Origin: Aurantiochytrium sp. KH105
Lineage: Eukaryota > Sar > Bigyra > Thraustochytrida > Thraustochytriidae
Reading direction: 5' to 3'
Length of the DNA: 64,000 bases
Assembly (NCBI GenBank): GCA_003116975.1
Contig: BGKB01000025.1
Span: 310,001-374,000, forward strand
Of the stretch, positions 18,533 through 30,500 are shown piece by piece. The notes under the pieces are model-generated. The model saw only the letters and a program-made list of their open reading frames with translations, did no database searches and was not told where the DNA came from. Numbering within the stretch: the stretch's first letter is position 1; every line of letters starts with the position of its first letter. The position numbers and the translations under genes are program-made.

Positions 18533-21500
18533 ATGGAGACTCAGGTGGTGTTGTGCGCTGCCGGCCTTCTGGGCGAGAGCGCCCGAGAAGAAAACCTGGC
18601 CGACGAAGACGCTCTCCGCACAATTAGCAGGTTCCTGGAGGATGCCGAGATCCGAAGTTTGCTCGTTAGCGTGGACGAAACCACTGGCAAGCTTTGCGCG
18701 ACCACGCGCGTAGAGGAAACTCTGCGCGAAAGTGGCAAGGTGCGTTATGCGGGATTCGTCAAGAAAAATTGCGGCGCTGTAACCAATGTTGGTCGCGACC
18801 TCATTGCTACGAGCGGATGCTCCCTCGAAGACCTCTACTACTGTCTGCACGAGGTCTACGGACCAGCAGCTGGAGGACCTGCCCGGCAAATGGTCGACCG
18901 TCTCGACGAGGATCTTCGCGAAGTGGTATCCCACGATGGAGTCATCGGACTCAATGAGGAGCTCACGCACTTTGAGCACCAGCGCAAGGGCAAAGCTGTG
19001 GCAGCTCTGATTCGTCAACTTGTAGACGCTGCGGAAACCTCAACGGAGGACCTCGTCGAAGTGGCTGCCACAGTTCTCCCAGAACTTGCCGAGAGTGAAC
19101 GCGCGTACCCGACACAGCGTCTGCGAGCCCTTGTGCATGTGCTCGAGTCCCGCCACATCTTTGGCTCAGGGACTCTCGCAGCAGAAGGCGGCGTATGGGG
19201 ACTCTCGCGGCATGCTCTGCAAGATAAAGTTCGACTCGGAAATCAATGGATCGCTGTGGTCCGCGATCTCGCCCTCGACGCCAGCGATGCTCTCGACGCA
19301 ACGCAGCAGACGCTTCAGCGACTTGAAGACGTTGCCCGCATTCGCGCGACGCAAGCAGAACTTCACAGGCTTCTTGCTGGCGACAGCGACTTCTCCGAGG
19401 AGAAAGATGCCGACCCTGAATCCGACGAGACTGTCAAAGAGAGCGAACAAGGCGCAAGCCTTTTTGCGTCAGAAAAGGCGTGGAATGCCACGCTCGTGCG
19501 CTTCGAGGCCCGCTTCGCACGCCAGGAAAAGAGCGTGGCAGCCAAACTGCGCAGCCGCCTTGCCAACCTCGGCGCAGATCGTACTGTGAACCTCCTCGTG
19601 CAGTACAAGTCGGTCATGACGCGGCCAAACCTGCGCGCCATGCTGGTCAGTGAGCGAGAGACCGCCGTGGCGAGCATTGCTCGCACGCTCGAGGAAATGG
19701 AAGCTGAGTTTGATGCACGGTCGGGTTCTCCGCCTGCGAGCAAGGCCAATGCATCGCCGACACTCGCCGGCGTACTGTGGGCAAAGCAGCTCCTCCGCGC
19801 CGTGGATGGCATGAGCGACCACCTGCGGGAGCTCTTTGAGGACATGGCCGCAAGTGAGCGTGTCCTCGACAACGCGCGGTCGCTCGCGGGCCGCATCGAG
19901 GCCTGGCAAGCGGATCTTTTTCGCGACTGGTGCATGGACGTGGAGGACGACGGTGCCGACCTCGGGCTCTCGGGCCAGCTGCTGGAAATCGACGTGGACG
20001 GCCTGGTCTGCGTCAATTTCTCGGAACGCCTTGTCACGCTCCTTCGTGAGGTGCGCCAGTTCAGCGAACTCGGCTTCAAGGTCCCTGGCCATATCCGCGA
20101 CACGGCGAAGCGCGCCGAGCAGGTCTACCACCATGGCGTCATGCTGCAAAAGACAGCGACGCTTTTCAACTCAATGGAGACGCAGATCATTCCGTCGCAA
20201 AAGGCCATGCTTCTCGACGCTCTTGTCGAGTTCGAAACTCAAATCACAGAAAACAAGACCGCATGGGACGCTCGCAGTGATCCCTCTGCGTGTCGTGCCT
20301 ACGTGAACCAGCTCCGACGCGCCGCAGACAAGCTCACGCACGAGAATCGCCAGCTGCAAAAATCGCATCAAGTTCTCGGCCATCAGGCCGTTCAGCTCAT
20401 GGATATTGACCTCTTGCGCCACGGCGAACGCTGGCGCCAGCAATGGGCGAAAATGACGACGCTCATGAACCGCATGGAGGCATCGTATCCGCCTAAACGC
20501 ATGCGCGCGTGGAAGCAACATTGGGATCACCAGGTCTACAAAGCCCTCGAGGCCTCCTACCGCACTGGGCTGGAGACTTTGAATGAAAATCTTGGGGAGA
20601 TTAAGGCGGAGATTGTCTTTTCCAACGCCACTCGCGCGCCACAGTTCCGACCGGCCATCGAGGAGCTTCGCGCCTCCTACTTTCGCAAGATGAAGAAATT
20701 CATTGCCATTCCCGCCAGCTTTGCAGGTTTCGGTGCGACGCGGGGTCTTTTTGTCAAGATGGCAGATCGCAATGCCGATGCATTGCAACAGGTCTACGCT
20801 AAGGCCGATACGCTCTTTGGCCGTCTCGACGAACTTTGCGCATCCTTTGCGCCCTATGTGGCGCTCGGCCGGGTAAACGACCTCGATGTGCTCATCGATC
20901 ATCTCAAACTCGAATCTGCTTCTGACTTTGAAGTCAACTTCAAGGCTATTAAGACCCGACGCAAGGAGCTCGACAAGGTTCAAGACTTTCATAAGATTGA
21001 CTGCTTTGCCATCAGCACAGTTGCTCTGAAAATGGCTGTGCAGGATCAATTGGCGCGTTTACAGGATGCTCTGCTCATCGCTCTTCGCCGCATCGTCACA
21101 ACGGCGCTTCGCGAAACGGACGACTACCTCAGTGCATCGATGGAACGTCTTAGCACTCGACCCGAATCGATTGAAGAGATTTCCGAAGCCACGGCAGCCT
21201 GGAAGCGTATTTCTGAGGAAAAAGTCGGGGTCAAGCTGCGCTGGGACCGCGTGGAGCCTGCGCGGAAGTTGCTTCTCACCTCGTGCGCGGGGCAGATTGA
21301 TATTGCCGAGGTTCTCGAGATTCATGCGCGCCTGCCCTCCTCGTGGGACAATTTTGAAGTAGCAGTCGTCGCCTTTGACGACATGGTCCAGGACCAGCGC
21401 GAGGCGCTCAAGGCCCGCGTCGACGATGACGTCGAGGCCTGTAGGCAACGAATCGATCAGTTTGCATCCCGCTGGAACTCGCTTAAGCCAGATGCCAGTG

Positions 21501-24500
21501 CCGTTGACTGGTCGCAAAGCGCCGCGGTAGAAGCTGTGCTCGACGAATTGCAAGAGTGGAAGGACCAATTTGACGAGGTTGAGCGTATCGCGGCCGCCTG
21601 TCGCTCGAACTGCGAGCACTTTGAGCTTCCGGCGCCCGCCTTTGAAGCTCTCGATCTTGTCAAGCGCGACTACGAGACGGCACGTGGCGAATGGGACAAG
21701 TACCGCGCTTTCAAGGACGAACTCACCGTGCTCCGGGACAAAGACTGGATCAGCTTTCGCACGAACGTGTACGAGGCCGAAGATTTGGCGCGAAAGTGGC
21801 TCGCAGACTTCAAAGGACAGGCTCGCGGCCCTGTCCTGGATCACATTGCCGACGTTTGCGAGAAGCTGCGCAAGGCCGTTCCTGCGCTCAAGTTCATGCG
21901 AGGTGAGCCGTTCAAGGAGGAACATTGGTCCACGCTCTTTCGCAAGCTCGGCATGCCCAAGACGGTGACACTACAGTCTCTTCGATTTGGCCACTTTTGC
22001 GATGTGCTCGACGCCGTTGCGCCTGCTCTGCAATTTGCAAAGGACATGACGGCTCGGGCGCAGGGTGAGGTCACGATTCGAGATGCCATTCTTGAGCTCA
22101 AAGCATGGGCAGAGACCGCTGCCGTGGAGCTCATGGATCATGAAGAGGATGGACGCGTCACGCCACTCATTCGCAATTGGCGTGACGTGCTCACCGAGCT
22201 TGGCGATAATCAGAGCCTCCTTGGCTCTCTCAAGGAGTCTCCGTACTACAAGCCCTTCGAGCAGCAGGCTTCTGTGTACGAGCAGAACATGGCTGACCTC
22301 GATGCTTATCTCGGTATGATGAATCAGGTCCAGCGCAAGTGGCTCTACCTTGAACCCATTTTTAACAAAGGCGCCTTGCCCTCAGAAGCAACCCGCTTCC
22401 GACGCATCGACGATGACTGGGTCGAGATCATGCAAAAGCTCGCCGCCGATCCCATGCTCTTTGCGCTTTGCGATGAGACGAATTTCCCGCGTTTGCGGGA
22501 TACCTTGACCAACATGTGCGACCAGCTCGAGCGTTGCCAAAAGGCGCTTGCAGACTTTCTCGAGGAGAAGCGCAGCAAGCTGCCTCGTTTCTACTTTATT
22601 GGAGATGACGACCTTCTCGAAATTCTGGGTCAGGCACGGAATCCACGAGTCATTCAGTCGCACTTGAAAAAGCTCTTTCAAGGAATCCACTCTGTCCGCT
22701 TTGACGAAGGAGAGACTGCGATCGTTGCCGTGTGCTCCAGTGCCGGCGAGGAAGTTGTGCTGGAAAACCCAGTGGCCGTGACGATTCACGTCGAGACTTG
22801 GCTGCAGGAACTCAGTGACGAGGTTCGTCGGACCTTGCAGACGCTTGTCGTTCAGTGTGTTCATGACAAACAAGTCTCTTTGACCGCGTATCCGAGTCAG
22901 GTGCTTTGCGTTGCGGAAAGTATTAAGTTCACCTCGCGTTGTGAGCATGCCATTAAACAGGGAAAACTTCCTTCGCTCAAGAAGCTCCTGCGCAAGACCC
23001 TTCAGGGGTACACGAGCGCGCAAGACCTCGATGCCCTCAGCCAGCTCAAAGTCAAAGCGCTCGTTCTGGACCTTGTGCATCACATTTCCATTTGCGAGGA
23101 AGTTGAGGGCGCCGACGTGCAGTCTACACAGGATTGGCACTGGGATAAGCAGCTTCGCTACTATTTGACAAAGGAGAACGCTTGCGTTGTGCGCATGTGC
23201 GATGCAGAGCTAAAATACACGTACGAGTACTGGGGCAACGCGCCCAAGCTCGTGCACACGCCTCTGACGGACAAATGCTACCTTACGCTGACCCAGGGTA
23301 TGCACATGGGTTTTGGTGGTTCTCCATACGGCCCGGCCGGCACCGGTAAAACGGAGTCCGTCAAGGCGCTCGGAGGCTGCCTCGGACGTCAGGTGCTCGT
23401 CTTTAATTGCGACGAAGGCCTTGATCACCACAGCATGGGCCGCATTTTCACGGGTCTGGTCAAATGCGGTGCATGGGGATGCTTTGATGAGTTCAACCGT
23501 CTCAAGGAGGATCAGCTGTCTGCCGTGTCCCAACAGATTCAGGTCATTCAGGCGGCGATTAAGGACAGAGCGAGTAAGGTCGTACTCCTTGGCAAGAAGA
23601 TTGACGTCGATCCCAACGCCGGCATTTTCGTGACGATGAATCCAGCTGGAAAGGGCTATGGCGGCCGCTCCAAGCTTCCGGACAACCTTAAGCAGCTATT
23701 TCGTCCCGTTGCCATGTCCAGACCTGACAATAACCTCATCGCCGAGGTCATTTTGTACTCGGAGGGTTTCCAAGACGCGCGAAATTTGGGGCAAAAGCTC
23801 GTTTCACTCTATACGCTTTCGCGACAGTTGTTGAGCGCTCAGCTGCACTACGATTGGGGTCTTCGCGCAATGAAGGCGGTTCTTAATACGGGCGGCAAGC
23901 TTGTCATGGACGCCAAACGCAAAGCAGGTGGAGCCGCCCTGCCTTCAGAGATGGAGTGCGCTCTACTCATTCAGTCTATTCGCGTGAACACGCTTTCAAA
24001 GCTTACCTTCGAGGATGCGCGGGCCTTTGAAGGTCTTATTCGCGATATCTTTCCTGGCGCTGCCTCAAGCGATGTGGCGGACGAAGCCCTCGAGGAGGCC
24101 ATGCGCGTTGTCATGACCGAGGAAATGCGTCTTGTACACAATGACGTCCAGGTGCGAAAGATGCTTCAGCTGAAAGAGAGTCTTGACCAGCGCATGGGCT
24201 GTGTCATTGTTGGTCCAAGTGGATGCGGGAAAACGACGCTGTGGAAGGTCCTGCGGGCTTCCCTGCAGCGGACGGGTGCACAAATCAAGGTATACGAAAT
24301 GAACCCCAAGGCGATGCCGCGTGAGCGTCTCTTGGGCCATATGGACATGGACACCCGCGAGTGGTTCGATGGCGTGCTTACTAAAGCAGCGCGCCAGGTC
24401 GTCAAGGAGCCTGCTGAAGTACGATCCTGGATTGTATGCGATGGTGATGTCGATCCAGAATGGATTGAGTCACTCAACTCTGTGCTGGACGATAACAAGC

Positions 24501-27500
24501 TTCTCACCATGCCAAACGGCGAGCGGATCTCGTTCGGGCCGAACGTCAATTTTATTTTCGAGACGCATGATTTGCGCTTTGCATCACCAGCCACCATTTC
24601 CCGTATGGGTATGATCTTTCTCTCGGATGAGGACGTTGACGTGCGGCGTCTTGTGCAATGCTGGGCCCCAGAGATCCCAGAGCAGTTCTACCAGGCGCTC
24701 GATTACGTGACGACGCGTTGCGCTGGAGATCAGGTTGTGGAGACCACCCTAGTTGGCCTCGTGCGCAACGGTCTCTCGCACGTCACCAAGGCCGATCCGG
24801 AAGATACTGCCGGCTTTGTGACGGCACTTGTGCGAGGTCTCGGAGGAAATCTTGAGGTTTCTGCTCGTGAAGACTTTGCGCGCTACTGCTATGAGCTTTT
24901 TGGCGAGTCGCCGCCGTCTTCGAAGCGTCCGCTGGATTGCTTTGCGGATCGCGGGGTTCTGGCGCCATACGCGGCGCACACGCACTTGGAGGGCGAGTTC
25001 AGCCGACTCGGGGCGGGTGGAGCCATCCTACAGACGGCATCCGTGCAGCGCAACTTGGACATGATTCTGCCCTGGATGCAGAGCATGGAGCCATTTATCC
25101 TTGTTGGCCCGCCGGGCTGCGGCAAGGGAATGTTGCTGACTCAGTGTTTCCGAACGCTGGGCAAAACTGCTGCCGTGACTACACTTCACTGCAATGCGCA
25201 AACCACTGCTGCTCACGTAATTCAAAAGATCCAACAGGCGTGTTCGCTTTACTCAACAAACACAGGACGCGTGTACCGCCCGCGTGAGGCGGAGCGTTTG
25301 GTGCTATACTTGAAGGACATCAACCTCCCCAAGCCCGATGCCTATGATACGTGCATGCTCATTGCCTTTCTACAGCAGCTGCTCACGAGTCATGGGTTTT
25401 ATGACGAAAATTTGGAGTTCCTCGGTCTCGAGCGTGTGCAAATTGTGGCGTCCATGAATCCGCCGACGACGGTGGGGCGTCATGTGCTCTCCTCTCGCTT
25501 CACAGCGGCTATGCGCGTTGCCTACGTGGACTATGCCGACGCGGACGAGCTCGTCACGATCTACACGCAAATCCTGGAGACGGCCTTGGAGGACAGTGGA
25601 TCAACCACAAACCTTCGCAAGCTTGCCGAGACAATGGTGGGCGTCTACCGCGAAGTGAAGCAGCGCTTCTCGGTCGACGATCATCGACACTACCAATTTA
25701 CGCCTCGTGACCTCACTGCATGGGTCTTGGGCATGCTCCGGTACGAAGACGCCGAGCTTTTGGACGTTTTCGCCTATGAGGCACGTCGGATCTTCAGCGA
25801 CCGCCTCGTGGACGAGTCAGCCCGCATGGCATTTGAGTCGATCCTGGGCAACATCATGCGTAAGGAATGGCAACATCGCATCGATGGAGACATGTTGTTC
25901 TCCTCCTTGCATGACGCAGAAGCTGGGTCCATGGTTCGTACGAGTCTCGAGGACTTTGAGGAAATGGTGCAGCACGGCCTCATGATGTACGAGCGCGAAG
26001 AGTCGGAACTGAATCTGCGACTTTTCCCTGAAATGCTGCAAAACGTCGCTCACGTCGATCGCGTGCTCAGCGAGGCATCCGGCTCGCTCATGCTTGTTGG
26101 TCGTAGCGGCGTTGGAAGGCGCACCTCCGTGATGCTCGTGGCACATATGCGCAAAATGCGCTTCTTGACGCCGACTTGCGTCCCGGAGGCCAAAGCATTC
26201 CAAAGCGATCTGAAGCGCGCAATTGAGTCTGCAGGCGTCGAAGGGACGCAGACGGTGCTCTACGTCGAGGACCATCACTTTTTTGCATCAGAAGTGCTGG
26301 AGACTATCAACTCACTGCTCTGCAGCGGCGAGGTTCCAGGCTTGTACAAGCACGAGGAACTTGTCCCGTTGCTGGAGTCGCTTCGAGAAGCCATGCAAGA
26401 GGATACTTCCGAGGAGGTGCGCTCGCCCTACGAGTTCTTTCTAAGGCGCGTACAACGCAATTTGCATGTGTGCGTGTCCATGGATCCTCGTCACGAAGCC
26501 TTTCTGCTTCGATGCGAAAGCAACCCGGCCCTGTACAAGCGATGCACGATGCTGTGGTTTGGTACGTGGTCACGGGAGACGGTATCGAACTTTCCGCGAC
26601 GACTGTTGCCGCAATACTTTGGTCCCGACGACGCCCCAGAGGACTGGGATGTGGACGGTTTGGAACGAGGCGCGGCGGCTGTCCATGCGTCCATGGACGG
26701 CGCCACGCCGCGCGAGTACGTCTACTTTCTGGACACCTTTCGCGAGCTCTACGAGAATAAGGCTGGGGCGATCACGAAGAAGGTCTCCCAGTTCCTGGGT
26801 GGCTTGAGCAAGCTCGAAGAGGCGTCCACAACAGTGGATGACTTGAGTGCGGACGCAGCGACGCAGCGAGTCGAACTGCAGCGAAAGCAGACCGCAGCCG
26901 ATGCCTCGATGGACGAGATCACCGAGGCCCTCCAGCTTGCAAGCAAGACAAGAAAGGAGACCGAGACACTTTCCGAGGATCTCAAACGTGCCGAAGAGGA
27001 AACATTGGCGAGAAAAGGCAAGATTGAAGAGGAACTGTCCGAAATTCAGCCAGTACTAGAGAGCGCCAAGCAAGCTGTGGGGCAGATCAAGTCGGAGCAC
27101 TTGAACGAGCTGCGAAGTCTGAACACCCCGCCAGAACCCGTTCGAGATGTCCTGAGCGCGGTGCTAATGCTGCTCGGCATCCGCGATACCTCGTGGATGT
27201 CCATCAAACGATTCCTAGGCAATCGCGGCGTGAAGGAGGACATTCTCAACTTTGACACGCAGCGCATCACGGCTGACATCCGCTCACAAGTGATGAAGTT
27301 GCTCCGAAGCAAGGGGTCATCGTTTGAGCGATCCGCGATCCAGCGCGTCTCTGTCGCCGCGGCTCCAATGGCAGCCTGGGTCAAAGCAAACGTCCGATAC
27401 AGTCTGGTTCTTGACAAGATCAAGCCGCTCGAGGAAGAGCTATCTGAAGCCACGCATGCTCTCGAGGCAGCGCAGCAGCGCATGGGAGCTTGTGAGGACG

Positions 27501-30500
27501 AGCTTGCTGAAATCGACGAGCGGGTCAAGGAGCTTCAGGATAACTTTAAGCGAACAACGCGCGAGGCAGCGCAACTTGACGCCAAACTGCAAGACACGGA
27601 AGAGGTGCTTGCCAAGGCGCAGCATCTGCTGGGCATGTTGAGTGGTGAGCAGGAGCGCTGGGCAGAACAGGCTGAAACGCTGAAGCGCATGATTGGTAGC
27701 CTTCCCTTGCGTATCCTCTTGTCGGCGGCATTTGTCACATATTTGGGCAAGGCGACCGAGCAGGAACGAGCAGAAAAGGTGCGCATGTGGCGTGAGCTTC
27801 TTGCGATGGACGAGGACGAGTTCGACTTTTTGCAAATGATGAGCTCGGAGTCTGAAATGCTCGTGTGGAAGTCGCAGCAGGGTCTTCCCGGCGACTTGCT
27901 CAGCGTAGAAAATGCGATTCTCATTTTGCACAGCCAATCGCGGTGCCCCTTCATCGTCGACCCCGCGAGCGCTGCAAGCAGATGGGTGAGGGCGAATCTG
28001 GAAACGTGCGAGGTGGTGACTCAGCAAGACGCCCGCTTTGTGAACCAGGTGGAGCTGGCCGTCCGCTTTGGCAAAACGCTGGTCGTGCTTGAGGTGGACG
28101 GTGTTGACCCACTGCTCTTTCCACTGATTCGTCGAGACTTGCGTCGGCAAGGCCCGCGCTGGGTTGTCCAGATTGGCGAGAAAACCGTGGATTATCACGA
28201 AGGTTTTCGCTTGCTCTTGGTTACGCGCACGCCTCGGCCAATGCTACCTCCCAATGCTGCAGCGTTGGTAAACGAAGTAAACTTCACCGTGACACGTTCC
28301 GGTCTGGAAGGTCAGCTTTTGGGTGTGACGGTCGAACACGAGCAGCCAGAGCTGGAGGCGCAAAAGTCGGAAGTTCTGCGAGAGGAGGAAGAACTTAAGG
28401 TGCAACTCTCGACGCTCGAGCGCGAACTTTTGGACACGTTGGCAGCAAGCGAAGGCAATCTCTTGGAAAACAAGACCCTTCTCGAAACGCTCACAAAGAC
28501 AAAGGAAAAGAGCGCAAGTCTTGGAACCAGTCTCGAGGCGTCGGCCAAGGTATCCCTACAGCTCGACGAGGAACGAGAGCAGTATCGCGCGTTTGCTCGC
28601 GCTGGCGCAGAAGTGTTCTTTAGTCTTGGTGCACTAGCCAAGGTAAACCACATGTACCAGTTCTCGCTTGTGTGGTTCGTGCGCATGTTCCGGGATGTGC
28701 TTAAAAGTGGAGGCGCTGGTAGTGACAGCGAGGCAACGAAGGTTGAAGACCGCATGCAGGCTCTCATTTGTGCGCTCGAGCGTTGCGCTCTGGGCGTTTG
28801 CTCTCGAGCGCTCTTCAAGGGAGACCGAGTAATGTTCGCTATGCACCTCGTTCACACGCTGCGGCCGCAGCTTTTCCAGCGGGGTGAATGGGAATTCTTT
28901 GTTGGTGAGGCCGCCCAACCAGGAGCGGACGGTGACAGCGAATCAAAGAATCGTCACGGCGATGAGGACGACAACGAAGATAGCGGCGAGGGCAAGGTTT
29001 CTTCGCATGCAGACGGTTCCTTGCCTTCATGGGTCGCGCAAGAGCGTGCAGGCGAATGGCGTGCGCTGCGGGAGTCAGTGCCTCGGGTGTCCATTGACCT
29101 GCACGCAGATGCGTGGGCGCGTTGGGGTCGTCACGCCGAGTGCGAGCGGGTGTTTCCACGCGAAGACGGAGTTGCATTGAGCGCCTTCCAGAGGGTTCTC
29201 GTAACACAAGCGCTGCGGCCCGATCGTCTCGAGGCTGCGATGACGCATTTCTGCTGCGAAGGACTCGGTCTCGACGCATTGGCGTGCGCAGAAGCGTCGA
29301 TTGCGGCGCTGGCCGACGACCCGACGCGCGGCAAGGCCCCTGTGCTTTTGATTGCTACCGCAGGTGCAGACCCGACAGCTGATCTCAAGACTTTTGCAAA
29401 GCAACGCGTCGGTCTTGATCACTACCATGAGCTGGCGATGGGTGGTGGGCAGACGGAGGACGCTATTCTTTTGCTTCGCGACGCTGCTCGCAACGGCGAC
29501 TGGGTGTGCTTGAAGAACTTGCATCTTGTCACCGGATGGCTGCCTCGGCTTGAAAAGACATTTAATGGACTGGAAAATGTCCACGAGAGGTTTTGCCTCT
29601 GGCTCACAACCGAAGAGACGACCGGCTTTGCGCCCGTGCTGCTGCAGCAGAGCGTCAAGGCCACCTTCGAGGCGCCGCCCGGTCTGAAGCGCAACTTGCA
29701 GCGCACATACGCGGACGGTCACGTCGGTGCGGGTCGTCTTTCATTCTTGCTTGCATGGCTCCATGCGCTGATGCAAGAACGACGCACGTACATCCCACAG
29801 GGTTGGACCAAGTTTTACGAATTCTCTTTGGGTGACTTGCGATGTGGTGCAGGGGTGATCGCAAATCAGGAGACGGAAGACGGAGAGCCCACAGATTGGT
29901 CTTACATCCATGGTCTCATGGAGAACGCCGTGTATGGTGGACGCGTGGACAACCCTTTTGACCTTAACGTCTTGCGTGCGTACCTGAAGGAGTACTTTTG
30001 CGACGATAAATTCGAGGGCACGATGCTCACCGATTCCCTGCCAATGCCAGCCGAAGGCGACGAGGAGGCGTGGATCGCCGATCTGGACGATGCAGATGCC
30101 CCCAGCCTTTTTGGGCTCGCCCCTAATGTGGAAAGGTCGGTGCTGCGCGCACGTGGCGCCGCAACGGTCGCCTCGCTCAAGGCACTTGCGGCCCACGCGA
30201 CGGCTGCGGGCGGCTTTGATCGCCAGGTATGGCGTCACAAGCTAGCGCCGCTGATTGCATTGTGGGGCCGTCATCATCGTAGTGGAGACTCGCGGGCCCG
30301 CCAGACAGTAGAATCAAAGGGCCCGGATGACCAGGGCGAAGGCGGCGAGAGCGATCCGGTCATGGTGTTCGTACGCACAGAGACGCAGCGCGCGCAGGCC
30401 ATCGTGGACAAGGTCAACGCGTCAATCCGCAATTTGTCGGCGGTTCTGGACGGAACGGGCCTCTTGACGCCTCAGATTCAAGCGCATGCGCAAGCGCTGC

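Noticed and set aside
28839-29722. Long minus-strand frames inside the dynein gene
   Set aside because: Shadows of the dynein coding sequence, with no domains of their own.
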